Below, piece after piece: positions 8,421 to 16,712 of a stretch of DNA of 64,000 nucleotides (within the stretch, counting starts at the first letter, position 1; the number at the start of each line of letters is the position of its first letter). The notes under the pieces were generated by a model. That model was given only the letters and a program-made list of their open reading frames with translations. It did not search any database and was not told the origin of the DNA. This DNA comes from Pseudidiomarina aestuarii (GTDB taxonomy: Bacteria > Pseudomonadota > Gammaproteobacteria > Enterobacterales > Alteromonadaceae), in assembly GCF_003987355.1 (NCBI RefSeq), contig NZ_PIPR01000001.1:1116001-1180000 (forward strand), read 5' to 3'. The position numbers were made by a program, and so were the translations under genes.

Positions 8421-11274
8421 ATTGACGCTCCTCTCCAGCACCCTCAACATTGGTTACGCAGCGTTGACACAACGTTGGATGGTCGGCATTTACACCGACG
8501 TCAGCGCGGTGATGCCAACAACGGTCGCACTTCGCATGCTCAGATTTCTCAACCTGTAACCACAAGCCTTTCACTTCAGTCGCTTGCGCACCCGCTGGAG
8601 CAGCATCAACTACATTCACCTGCGCCGCTGAGGTCAACAAAGCAAACCGTAATTCGTCACCCAGCATTTGTAGCGCAGGCGCTAGTTTCGTAGTCACAGA
8701 TAGCGTTACTTCTGCTTGCAATGAACCACCAATTTTTTCATCGCGGCGCGCTTGCTCTAGAGCACGATTCACTTCATCGCGAACTTCCAGCACTTGCTGC
8801 CAGTGCGTATTTTCTTCTGCACTCACTGCCATGCCTTCAATCTGCGCCGCAGCCGTATACCAGCTTTCGGTAAATACGTAAGCAGAACGCTTGTTGCTCG
8901 CTGCATCAGTCTGTGGCAAAGCGGTCCAAATTTCCTGCGCCGTGAAACTACAAATCGGCGCTAACCAACGCACCAACATTTCAGCAATGTGATACAACGC
9001 GGTTTGGCACGAGTGCCGCGCAACGCTGTCACGTTTTGCGGTGTACTGACGGTCTTTAATCACATCTAAGTAGAAGCTACCCAATTCAATTGAACAGAAA
9101 TGCATGATTTTCTGCACCACGGTATGGAATTGGTAATCATCCAAAGCCGTTAGAATTTCATCTTGCAAGGCTACTGCGCGTGCGACAATCCAGCGGTCAA
9201 TCGCTACCATGTCTGCTGGTGCAACCGCATCACGCGTGGGCTCAAATTCGTTGATATTCGCTAACAGGAAGCGAGCGGTGTTGCGGATCCGACGATAACT
9301 ATCTGCGGCACGTTTCAGAATTTCATCAGAAACCGTCATCTCGCCCGAATAGTCGGTCGCAGCAACCCACAAGCGCAGAATGTCACCACCTAGCTTGTTC
9401 ATGACTTCTTGCGGTGCCACCACATTACCGATGGACTTAGACATTTTTCGGCCTTGCCCGTCAACGGTGAAACCATGGGTTAGCACTTGCTTGTATGGCG
9501 CTTGCTGATACATCGCAACGCCGGTCAATAATGACGATTGGAACCAACCACGATGCTGATCCGAGCCTTCCAAATACAGATCTGCCGGCCAGCTTAAACC
9601 GGCTGTCTTATTTAGGACCGCTTCATGGGTAACCCCTGAGTCGAACCAAACGTCCAAAGTATCGGTAACTTTGCGATACTCTTTCGCCTCATCACCTAAC
9701 AGTTCCTCGGCGTCGAGGTCGAACCAAGCTTGGATCCCTTCTTTTTCAACGCGTTGCGCAACCGCTTCCATTAATTCCAGAGTACGCGGGTGCAATTCAT
9801 CATTGTCGCGACGCACGAAAATAGCGATTGGATTGCCCCACGTACGCTGACGCGAAATACACCAGTCCGGGCGACCATCGACCATACTTTCGATACGGCT
9901 TTGTCCCCACGCTGGAACCCAACGCACTTTCTTAATTTCTGCCAACGCTTGTGCTCGCAAGCCTTGCTTATCCATGCTGATAAACCACTGCGGCGTAGCA
10001 CGGAAAATAATCGGTGTTTTATGGCGCCAGCAATGCGGATACGAGTGGTTGTAGGCCTCGTGATGAATCAAGTTGCCTGAGTCGCGCAACGCAGTCACGA
10101 TATTATCGTTCGCTTTCATGACGTGCTGACCCGCAAACAGTGGCGTATCCGCCTTGTACACGCCATCGTCACCAACCGGATTATACACTTCGATGTCGTA
10201 CCGCTTGCCCACAATAAAGTCGTCCACACCATGGCCTGGAGCGGTATGAACACAACCAGTACCGGACTCAGTAGTCACGTGCTCGCCCAGAATCAATGGT
10301 ACTTGTTGGTCGGTCAATAATGGATGTTGCACGGCAACCAGCTCTAGGTCTGCACCTTTAGCAAAGCCAAGTTTGTGATACTGCTCGATGTTCCAGCGCG
10401 CCATCGCAGAACTCACTAAGTCAGTCGCCATAATCAAACGCTTCGCCGGTTGCTCCGCAGTGGCTTCTACTTGCACTAGTGCGTATTCCAACGCTGGATG
10501 GAGTGCAATGGCGCGGTTGGCAGGAATGGTCCATGGTGTTGTGGTCCAAATCACTACACTGACAGTCCCTTCACCCGGATGGCCTTCAGGGTGGCTGAAG
10601 CGAGCCACTGCATCGGCTTCATCGACCACTGGGAAACCAACATCAATAGCTGGTGAGCGCTTGTCTTGATATTCGACTTCGGCTTCAGCGAGTGCTGACC
10701 CGCAATCGGTACACCAATGCACAGGCTTAAAACCCTGCTGCAAATGGCCGTTATCGATAATCTTGCCAAGTGCGCGAATACTGTCCGCCTCTTGCTGCGG
10801 ATTCATGGTTAGGTAAGGGTTTTCCCAATCGCCGAATACGCCTAAACGCTTGAACTCATCGCGCTGCTGTTGGACTTGCGTCCATGCATAATCGCGGCAA
10901 TGCTGACGAAACTCAGCAACCGTCAATTTTTTGCCGGGCTTACCGTGCTTCTTCTCTACTTGCAGCTCAATCGGCAGACCATGACAGTCCCAACCTGGCA
11001 CGTAAGGCGCATCAAAGTCGCTGAGCGTCTTCGCCTTCACAATCATGTCTTTGAGAATCTTATTGACCGCGTGACCAATGTGGATCTGGCCATTCGCATA
11101 CGGCGGTCCATCATGCAGAATAAACACAGGCTTGCCGGCTTTCGCCTGACGAATCTGGCCATAGACATCATCGGCATACCACTGCTCGAGCATCTGTGGC
11201 TCACGTTGGGCCAGATTGCCACGCATAGGAAACTCGGTTTCCGGCAAATTCAGCGTGTGTTTGTAATCGGTCAT
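8413..11274 (-). CDS. ileS: Isoleucine--tRNA ligase
   Basis: This 953-aa class I aminoacyl-tRNA synthetase charges tRNA-Ile. Visible features are the HIGH motif in [16 protein letters not shown] (about residue 64), the CP1 editing domain ([23 protein letters not shown]), the KMSKS loop ([10 protein letters not shown], about residue 615), and a C-terminal zinc ribbon with CDRCWHH and CQRC. Length and layout match the bacterial type with a zinc finger. The gene overlaps lspA downstream; a repeat element separates it from ribF upstream. Confidence 0.98.
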   Translation of the reverse strand: MTDYKHTLNLPETEFPMRGNLAQREPQMLEQWYADDVYGQIRQAKAGKPVFILHDGPPYANGQIHIGHAVNKILKDMIVKAKTLSDFDAPYVPGWDCHGLPIELQVEKKHGKPGKKLTVAEFRQHCRDYAWTQVQQQRDEFKRLGVFGDWENPYLTMNPQQEADSIRALGKIIDNGHLQQGFKPVHWCTDCGSALAEAEVEYQDKRSPAIDVGFPVVDEADAVARFSHPEGHPGEGTVSVVIWTTTPWTIPANRAIALHPALEYALVQVEATAEQPAKRLIMATDLVSSAMARWNIEQYHKLGFAKGADLELVAVQHPLLTDQQVPLILGEHVTTESGTGCVHTAPGHGVDDFIVGKRYDIEVYNPVGDDGVYKADTPLFAGQHVMKANDNIVTALRDSGNLIHHEAYNHSYPHCWRHKTPIIFRATPQWFISMDKQGLRAQALAEIKKVRWVPAWGQSRIESMVDGRPDWCISRQRTWGNPIAIFVRRDNDELHPRTLELMEAVAQRVEKEGIQAWFDLDAEELLGDEAKEYRKVTDTLDVWFDSGVTHEAVLNKTAGLSWPADLYLEGSDQHRGWFQSSLLTGVAMYQQAPYKQVLTHGFTVDGQGRKMSKSIGNVVAPQEVMNKLGGDILRLWVAATDYSGEMTVSDEILKRAADSYRRIRNTARFLLANINEFEPTRDAVAPADMVAIDRWIVARAVALQDEILTALDDYQFHTVVQKIMHFCSIELGSFYLDVIKDRQYTAKRDSVARHSCQTALYHIAEMLVRWLAPICSFTAQEIWTALPQTDAASNKRSAYVFTESWYTAAAQIEGMAVSAEENTHWQQVLEVRDEVNRALEQARRDEKIGGSLQAEVTLSVTTKLAPALQMLGDELRFALLTSAAQVNVVDAAPAGAQATEVKGLWLQVEKSEHAKCDRCWHHRADVGVNADHPTLCQRCVTNVEGAGEERQFA

Positions 11275-11294
11275 CCTGCACTTCCTTAACTGAT

Positions 11295-11408
11295 AATAGC
11301 TACTCGCTATTGGCTATTAGTTATTGGTTACTAGCTAGTGGTTGCCGGCTACCAGCAAACACAAAGCAAGGCTACTTCTAGTAGCTAGTAACTAATAGCC
11401 ATTAGCGA
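11295..11408 (+). repeat. Heptamer-arm repeat, copy 3
   Basis: The left arm (AATAGCTACTCGCTATTGGC...) runs into a diverged spacer (CAGCAAACACAAAGCAAGGCTACTT), then a right arm of CTAGTAGCTAGTAACTAATAGCC and the end ATTAGCG. It sits between ribF and ileS. The right arm reads into ribF: its last codons (for Asn-Gly-Tyr) and TAG stop are repeat sequence, so the element has replaced the native 3' end of ribF. This copy is more diverged than copies 2, 5 and 9. Confidence 0.85.
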
Positions 11409-12321
11409 AAAATATTTGGGCGGCGGTGGCGTCTTTTGTTATTTGCTCCCGCAGCGCATTAAAATCACTAAACTTGTGTTCCGCGCGAATAAAGTGCAAC
11501 GGCGTCACCTCAATGTGCTGACCGTAAATAGATTCAGCAAAATCAAAGAGATGAACTTCGAGCTGCACGCGCTCTCCACTTACCGTGGGGCGTCGTCCGA
11601 TATTCGCTACGCCTGGCAGCGTTCTGCTACCCATCTTTACCTGCACAGCATACACGCCTTGCAACGGCGAGTGTAGGCGCTTTAACTGCAAATTTGCAGT
11701 GGGAAACCCAATGGTTCTGCCTTTTTTCTCACCATGCGCAACCCGACCCGACAGCGTATACGGACGTCCCAGCATCGCTGCTGCAGCTGAGAAATCTCCC
11801 GCTTTTAAAAATTCACGGATAGCTGTGCTGCTCACACGATGTTGCTGCTGGCGATAACTGTGGGTATCGACCACTTCAAAATCAAACTCAATTCCAGCTT
11901 GTTGGAGCAGTTTAAAATCGCCTTCTCGGCCACGACCGAAACGGAAGTCATCGCCAACCACGAGAAATTTCACACCCAACAAATCGACTAAGACATTCTC
12001 AATAAATTCGCACGCAGGCTGACTTGCAAACTGACGATTGAACTCAATAACAATGTGCCGATCCACCTGCTGCGCTCGCAATGCTAAATGCTTCTCACGA
12101 AAATTGGTGAGCCTTGCGGGCGCTCGCTCTGGCTGAAATAATTCTTGGGGTTGCGGCTCAAAGGTCATGACCGTTGACGGCACACCACGCTGCAACGCCT
12201 GTTGCTTCACTTGCGCAAGCACAGCCTGATGCCCTAAATGCACACCATCAAAATTACCAATTGTCAGCACACAGCCGCGCTGGTCGCGGCTAATGTTGTG
12301 AATTCCACGAATAAGTTGCAT
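11392..12321 (-). CDS. ribF: Bifunctional riboflavin kinase/FAD synthetase RibF
   Basis: RibF phosphorylates riboflavin to FMN and adenylates FMN to FAD. The N-terminal nucleotidyltransferase shows TIGNFDGVHLGHQAVL and VVGDDFRFGRGREGD; the C-terminal kinase shows GEKKGRTIGFPTANL and GVANIGRRPTV. The length of 309 aa is usual. I use the ATG at 12321; the GTG just before it is an alternative. The C-terminal residues and stop are encoded by the repeat element at 11295-11408, so the tail is probably not ancestral. It follows murJ on the same strand. Confidence 0.96.
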   Translation of the reverse strand: MQLIRGIHNISRDQRGCVLTIGNFDGVHLGHQAVLAQVKQQALQRGVPSTVMTFEPQPQELFQPERAPARLTNFREKHLALRAQQVDRHIVIEFNRQFASQPACEFIENVLVDLLGVKFLVVGDDFRFGRGREGDFKLLQQAGIEFDFEVVDTHSYRQQQHRVSSTAIREFLKAGDFSAAAAMLGRPYTLSGRVAHGEKKGRTIGFPTANLQLKRLHSPLQGVYAVQVKMGSRTLPGVANIGRRPTVSGERVQLEVHLFDFAESIYGQHIEVTPLHFIRAEHKFSDFNALREQITKDATAAQIFFANGY

Positions 12322-12384
12322 CACTGCTCAAGCTGATTAAACAAAGCGCAGAGTATAACAATTCACCCGCGCTACGACTACGCC

Positions 12385-13926
12385 TTAGCGAAGTTTTACG
12401 CGGGTGATGAGGAGGGTAAGTCCGTAGGCCGCTGCACCTACCCCAATCAACAGGGTGAGCTGATAAATACGGTCCAGTAATGTCGCTTGTAGCCACCAAT
12501 CACGGGCTGGATTCAGATAGAGAACCCCAGCAATCATGACTGCCACAGCAACAGTAACTTTGGCAATATAAGTGAGTGTGCCCGGATAGCGTTTCAGGAC
12601 ACCGTCACGCCACAAATTGTAACCGAGCAAGCCAGCATTCAGCGCAGCCGACATTGACGTTGCAATAGCCAAACCGACATAGCCATAAGGAATGGCAAAA
12701 ACGATGTTGAACACCATATTGGAGATCATCGCGATAATGCCGTAGCGCACTGGGCGCTTCGTGTCTTGCCGCGAATAAAATCCCGTTGCTAGTACTTTCA
12801 CCAGCATAAAGCTCAATAGACCACTGCCATAGGCAAACAAACTGTAGGACGCGAGCTGTGCATCATTGGCGGTAAATTCACCGCGCATAAATAGCACCAT
12901 CAACATAGGTTCAGCGAGCACAATCAAACCAGCCATCGCAGGCAGACCGAGTAGGATGACGGTACGAATCCCCCAATCGAGTGTGCGACTGAACTCTTCG
13001 GCAGACTTATCCACATGTCGGCTGGAGAGCGCAGGCAAAATAACGGTAGCAATGGCAATACCAAACAGACCCAGAGGAAATTCGAGTAATCGGTCCGAGT
13101 AGTAAAGCCAACTAATCGATCCACTCATCAAAAAGCTGGCAATAAAGGTATCCAGAAGTAAGTTAATTTGACTTACCGACACCCCAAACAATGCCGGGAT
13201 CATGAGGGTACGGATTTTCGTGACTCCAGGGTCACGCCAACCCCAGCGTGGACGTACTAGGAATCCTGAGCGCTTTAAAAACGGAATTTGAAATAAAAAC
13301 TGAATCAAGCCACCAAAGAACACCCCCCACGCCAAACCATATTCTGGCTGGTCAAGTGTCGGTGCGAGCCAAATGGCTGCAGCAATAATCGCGATGTTTA
13401 AAAACACCGGTGTGAAGGCGGCAACCGCAAACTTACCCAAGGTATTGAGAATAGCCCCAGCCAAGGCGGTAAACGTGATAAACCAAAGATACGGGAAGGT
13501 AATTCTGAGTAGATCGGAAGCCAACACAAATTTATGCCCTTGCGGGCCATCGTGATACCAATCCAAAAACCAACCGGTTCCAAATAACGCCGCCACCACC
13601 GGCGACGCAATCACTCCCACTAGCGTCACGATAGTCACTAATGTGCCGAGCGTGCCGGCAACCCGAGCTATCAGTAACCGTTGCTCCTCAATGGGGAACC
13701 CTTGTTTGTATTCGGTCAACACTGGCACGAACGCTTGCGCGAACGCACCTTCGGCAAACAAACGCCGCAGAAAGTTGGGAATCTTATTGGCAAAGAAAAA
13801 GACGTCAGCGGCAGCACCAGCGCCCATGAGGTTGGCGATGACGACGTCGCGGGCCAAACCAAGCACCCGCGATATAAACGTCATCGCACTGACAATAATT
13901 CCCGAACGGGCAAGCTTACGACTCAA
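12385..13926 (-). CDS. murJ: Lipid II flippase MurJ
   Basis: This is a 513-aa polytopic membrane protein of the MviN/MurJ family, which moves lipid II across the inner membrane for peptidoglycan synthesis. The start SRKLARSGIIVSAMTFISR and the motif RDVVIANLMGAGAAADVFFF are family signatures; RRLFAEGAFAQAFVPV carries the functionally important Arg/Glu region. About 14 hydrophobic segments are visible. It overlaps the upstream DUF885 gene by 11 bp and precedes ribF, the usual gammaproteobacterial neighbour. Confidence 0.96.
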   Translation of the reverse strand: MSRKLARSGIIVSAMTFISRVLGLARDVVIANLMGAGAAADVFFFANKIPNFLRRLFAEGAFAQAFVPVLTEYKQGFPIEEQRLLIARVAGTLGTLVTIVTLVGVIASPVVAALFGTGWFLDWYHDGPQGHKFVLASDLLRITFPYLWFITFTALAGAILNTLGKFAVAAFTPVFLNIAIIAAAIWLAPTLDQPEYGLAWGVFFGGLIQFLFQIPFLKRSGFLVRPRWGWRDPGVTKIRTLMIPALFGVSVSQINLLLDTFIASFLMSGSISWLYYSDRLLEFPLGLFGIAIATVILPALSSRHVDKSAEEFSRTLDWGIRTVILLGLPAMAGLIVLAEPMLMVLFMRGEFTANDAQLASYSLFAYGSGLLSFMLVKVLATGFYSRQDTKRPVRYGIIAMISNMVFNIVFAIPYGYVGLAIATSMSAALNAGLLGYNLWRDGVLKRYPGTLTYIAKVTVAVAVMIAGVLYLNPARDWWLQATLLDRIYQLTLLIGVGAAAYGLTLLITRVKLR

Positions 13927-15754
13927 CCGCAGCTTCCTCAGTGTTCGCCGCTAACTTTTCCGCAATATAGTTATCAATCAAGCGTTCCAAAATCGGCAAC
14001 GGCATGCTGCCATTTTTCAGAATCACATCATGAAAATCACGGATGTCAAAACGACTGCCAAGCGTGTCACGAGCTTTCGCGCGCAGCTCGACAAACTTCA
14101 ACATGCCCATTTTGTATGAAGTCGCCTGACCCGGCATGACAATGTAGCGCTCAATTTCAGACACCACATCGGACATGGTCATACCACCGTTGCTCGCCAT
14201 GTAATCAATGGCCTCTTCACGCGTCCAACGTTTGGCATGAATACCTGTATCGACCACCAGTCGAATAGCGCGGAATAACTCCGCTTGTAATCGTCCAATG
14301 TCACCGTAAGGGTCATCATTGTAAAAGCCCAAGTCAGCCATTAACTGTTCGGTATAGAGCGCCCAGCCTTCGGTATGAACCGAATAAGGCAGGAATGAAC
14401 GGAACAGCGGTAGTCCAGTCATCTCTTGTTGTAAGGCAATTTGAAAATGATGCCCGGGAACGCCCTCATGGACAGTGAGTGTTTTCATGCCGTATTTTGG
14501 CGTTGCTTTGATGTCGTACAAATTGGCAAAGAAACGTCCTGGCCGCGAACCATCAAGTGCCGGCCGCTGATAATAAGCACCTGGCGCATTTTTTTCAGCG
14601 TAAGTCGGTACCCGAACTACTTCTAGGTCGGCTTCCGGACGCATACGGAAAGCGGGGTCAATATAGGTATAAATATCATCCACAATCAAAGCATAATCCT
14701 TGAGAATCTGCTCTCGACCCGCATCAGTATCTGGATAAAGGAATTGTGGATCCTCATTGAGCTGCTGCAACAAAGTGCCAATCGCAACATCACTGGGATA
14801 CCCCAAATCATCAAAAATATCACGCATCTCAGCATGAATGCGTGCCACTTCACTCAAACCTAATTGATGCACTTCATCAGCGGTAATATCCGTCGTAGTG
14901 TATTGCTTCAACTGGTAACGATAGTACGCATCACCATCAGGCAACTTCCACACGCCAGCATCGTTATTGGTTTGCGGTAGCACACCAACAAAATAACCCT
15001 GCAGCCCCGCGTAAGCTGGGTAAACAACTTCTGCGACCGCTTGCTCAGCCTGTTCTATGAATGCATTACGCTCTTGCTCAGTGAGTTCGATAGATTCCAA
15101 CTTGCGCACAAAACTCGATACCAAAACATTCTCAGCCGGCTCGCTACTGGTAAAGTTCTCCATTTGCGCAATCACTGCTTCCACCACAAAAGTCGGCGGT
15201 AAAATGCCCTTCTCTTCGCGAATGGCGAGATCAACCATCAACCCCTCAAAGTATGAATCCACCGCGTTCAAACGGCTAATGTAGTATTCCGCATCTGTTG
15301 CATCATTGACTTGGTGCATGTCGGATAAGAAGCTCGGCAAATTCGTATGGACACCGAAGAGTTGATTGACAGGATACCCGTGCCAACGCCACTTTTCGCC
15401 CTCGAGACTATGCCCCATAAAGTTATCGAAAATATCGTACGAGATGAGGTCTTGGCCCTCACGCCCATCGCGCCCATACGACTGAAACATTTTGTAATTT
15501 TCACGCATCTTGGCATAGCTTTCGGTCGTGCTTTCTGGCGATAAATCGCCAAGCTCAGCATTGTGCCCCCGAATACCAAAGCCTTCCAAAATTCGCAATT
15601 GCGTCAACAACTGCGGTGAATCCATCGCGGTCTCTAGCATCACGCGGTCATAAAACACCCGCATAGAGAATGGCTTAAACCAAATGGCGTTGACGACAAG
15701 TACTGTCGCAGCAACCACGATGACAAGTAATGAGTACTTAATAAATTTCCACAT
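13916..15754 (-). CDS. DUF885 family membrane-anchored metallopeptidase-like protein
   Basis: This 612-aa protein has one N-terminal membrane segment (YSLLVIVVAATVLVVNAIWF) and an otherwise soluble body, so it is probably anchored and periplasmic. The DUF885 zinc motif HEGVPGHHFQIALQ is at about residues 427-440, with a downstream EGWALYTEQLM that supplies the third ligand; together they resemble gluzincin carboxypeptidases. Substrate is unknown. The ribosome site (GGGGG before the ATG) lies next to the end of a repeat element, which separates the gene from the S23-family gene. It overlaps murJ by 11 bp. Confidence 0.85.
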   Translation of the reverse strand: MWKFIKYSLLVIVVAATVLVVNAIWFKPFSMRVFYDRVMLETAMDSPQLLTQLRILEGFGIRGHNAELGDLSPESTTESYAKMRENYKMFQSYGRDGREGQDLISYDIFDNFMGHSLEGEKWRWHGYPVNQLFGVHTNLPSFLSDMHQVNDATDAEYYISRLNAVDSYFEGLMVDLAIREEKGILPPTFVVEAVIAQMENFTSSEPAENVLVSSFVRKLESIELTEQERNAFIEQAEQAVAEVVYPAYAGLQGYFVGVLPQTNNDAGVWKLPDGDAYYRYQLKQYTTTDITADEVHQLGLSEVARIHAEMRDIFDDLGYPSDVAIGTLLQQLNEDPQFLYPDTDAGREQILKDYALIVDDIYTYIDPAFRMRPEADLEVVRVPTYAEKNAPGAYYQRPALDGSRPGRFFANLYDIKATPKYGMKTLTVHEGVPGHHFQIALQQEMTGLPLFRSFLPYSVHTEGWALYTEQLMADLGFYNDDPYGDIGRLQAELFRAIRLVVDTGIHAKRWTREEAIDYMASNGGMTMSDVVSEIERYIVMPGQATSYKMGMLKFVELRAKARDTLGSRFDIRDFHDVILKNGSMPLPILERLIDNYIAEKLAANTEEAAVES

Positions 15755-15763
15755 AGTGCCCCC

Positions 15764-16218
15764 AAAACCGCAACTAGCTATTAGTTACTAGCTAATCGCG
15801 GCTTTCGCCCGTCGCTTCGTGCTTCTGATAAGTCCATTCAGAAGCTTCATGATAATAGTAATTTCTTCTGGAAAAACTTCTCGTGTATAACCAAGCATAA
15901 ATGCAATACGTAACTGTGTTTCAAGTTCACAAAGCGAGCCCCTCGCCATGTAGAAAAATCGGAGTTGGTCTCTATAGGAACCTCTTCCACAGCCCTCAGC
16001 TATATTACTTGAGATCGACACAGCTGCACGCCTTATTTGTGATGTAAGCCCAAAAATTTCCTCTCGAGGAAACCGCCTCGTTAATGCGTATACAGAACAA
16101 CAAAGTTCGTTAGATTTTTCAATTACCTTAAGGTCTCTATACATGAAAACAAACTCCTCCCTGAGATCTTGAGCTTAGCAGTCTTTTGCAAGTAACTAGT
16201 CACTATTAGCCAATATCG
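15764..16218 (-). mobile_element. Heptamer-arm element, copy 4, carrying a four-helix-bundle gene
   Basis: The left end AAAACCG with CAACTAGCTATTAGTTACTAGC and the right arm AGTAACTAGTCACTATTAGCC match the arms of the empty copies. Between them lies a complete S23-family gene. The leader between that gene's ATG and the right arm reads GAAAAC...AGATCT...GC...CTTTTGC, in the same order as the spacer GAAAACACAGATCTAGCCTTTGC of empty copies. The gene's stop codon is within the left arm. This points to one element family with and without cargo. Mobility is inferred from dispersion; I see no target-site duplication. Confidence 0.7.
15788..16144 (-). CDS. Four-helix-bundle protein, S23/IVP family
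   Basis: This 118-aa protein has the family signature RRAAVSISSNIAEG in its second helix, preceded by IEKSNELCCSVYALTRRFP and followed by FFYMARGSLCELETQLRIA. These are hallmarks of the S23 (23S rRNA intervening-sequence protein) family, which includes Avd proteins of diversity-generating retroelements. The molecular role of free-standing members is not known. No rRNA, reverse transcriptase or variable repeat is nearby. The ribosome site GGAGGAG lies upstream of the ATG. The last codons and stop are formed by the flanking repeat arm, so gene and repeat appear to be one unit. Confidence 0.9.
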   Translation of the reverse strand: MYRDLKVIEKSNELCCSVYALTRRFPREEIFGLTSQIRRAAVSISSNIAEGCGRGSYRDQLRFFYMARGSLCELETQLRIAFMLGYTREVFPEEITIIMKLLNGLIRSTKRRAKAAIS

Positions 16219-16221
16219 TAC

Positions 16222-16250
16222 TTGACTTTAGCCGCGAAAACGGGCATATT
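16222..16250 (+). promoter_or_regulatory. Predicted sigma-70 promoter of rpsT
   Basis: TTGACT (16222-16227) and CATATT (16245-16250) are separated by 17 bases, close to the sigma-70 consensus. Initiation near 16257 would leave a leader of about 45 nt before the rpsT start. The promoter begins just beyond the right arm of repeat copy 4. Prediction from sequence only. Confidence 0.6.
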
Positions 16251-16301
16251 CCCCGCCCTAATAAACAATCGCGATCAGTTAACGAATTTTAGGAGTTCAC
16301 C

Positions 16302-16562
16302 TTGGCTAATATTAAGTCTGCGAAAAAGCGTGCGGTACAGTCGGAGAAAAACCGTCGCCACAACGCGAGCCGTCGCTCAATGATGCGTACCTTGTTGAAG
16401 AAAGTAACTGCTGCAGTAGAAGCAGGCGATAAAGCGACTGCACAGCAGGCATTTACTAGCCTTCAACCAATTCTTGACCGTTATGCGACCAAAGGTCTTA
16501 TCGGTAAGAATAAAGCTGCGCGTCACAAGAGCCGTTTGAGTGCAAAAATTAACGCACTGTAA
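16302..16562 (+). CDS. rpsT: Small ribosomal subunit protein bS20
   Basis: This 86-aa, highly basic protein is bS20, a primary 16S rRNA binder in the 30S body. It begins [20 protein letters not shown] and contains [16 protein letters not shown], both typical. The start is TTG at 16302 with AGGAG six bases upstream; a UUG start is also used by E. coli rpsT, where it is tied to autoregulation. The gene stands alone with its own promoter and terminator. Confidence 0.98.
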   Translation: MANIKSAKKRAVQSEKNRRHNASRRSMMRTLLKKVTAAVEAGDKATAQQAFTSLQPILDRYATKGLIGKNKAARHKSRLSAKINAL

Positions 16563-16593
16563 AACAAACGCTTAACGCATTGAATACGAAAAG

Positions 16594-16616
16594 CCGACCT
16601 TTGGGTCGGTTTTTTT
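16594..16616 (+). terminator. Rho-independent terminator of rpsT
   Basis: CCGACC (16594-16599), loop TTTG and GGTCGG (16604-16609) form a perfect 6-bp stem followed directly by seven T (16610-16616). It begins 32 bp after the rpsT stop. Confidence 0.9.
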
Positions 16617-16712
16617 ATGCCTGTTGCTACATAAAAGGTTCAACTTCTTATGCAATGTTGTCATAATGTTGAACCATTATTTTAAGAAAATGATCTTTCG
16701 GGGCTCTTGTTC

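Noticed and set aside
10870-11289. 139-aa plus-strand open frame opposite the ileS 5' end
   Set aside because: Antisense to the conserved catalytic part of ileS; no homologous features.
13681-14139. 152-aa plus-strand open frame across the murJ/DUF885 junction
   Set aside because: Both overlapping minus-strand genes are strongly supported and the frame has biased, low-quality composition.
15788-16144. Accessory variability determinant of a diversity-generating retroelement
   Set aside because: The protein is in the same fold family as Avd, but no reverse transcriptase, template repeat or variable C-type lectin gene is in the window.
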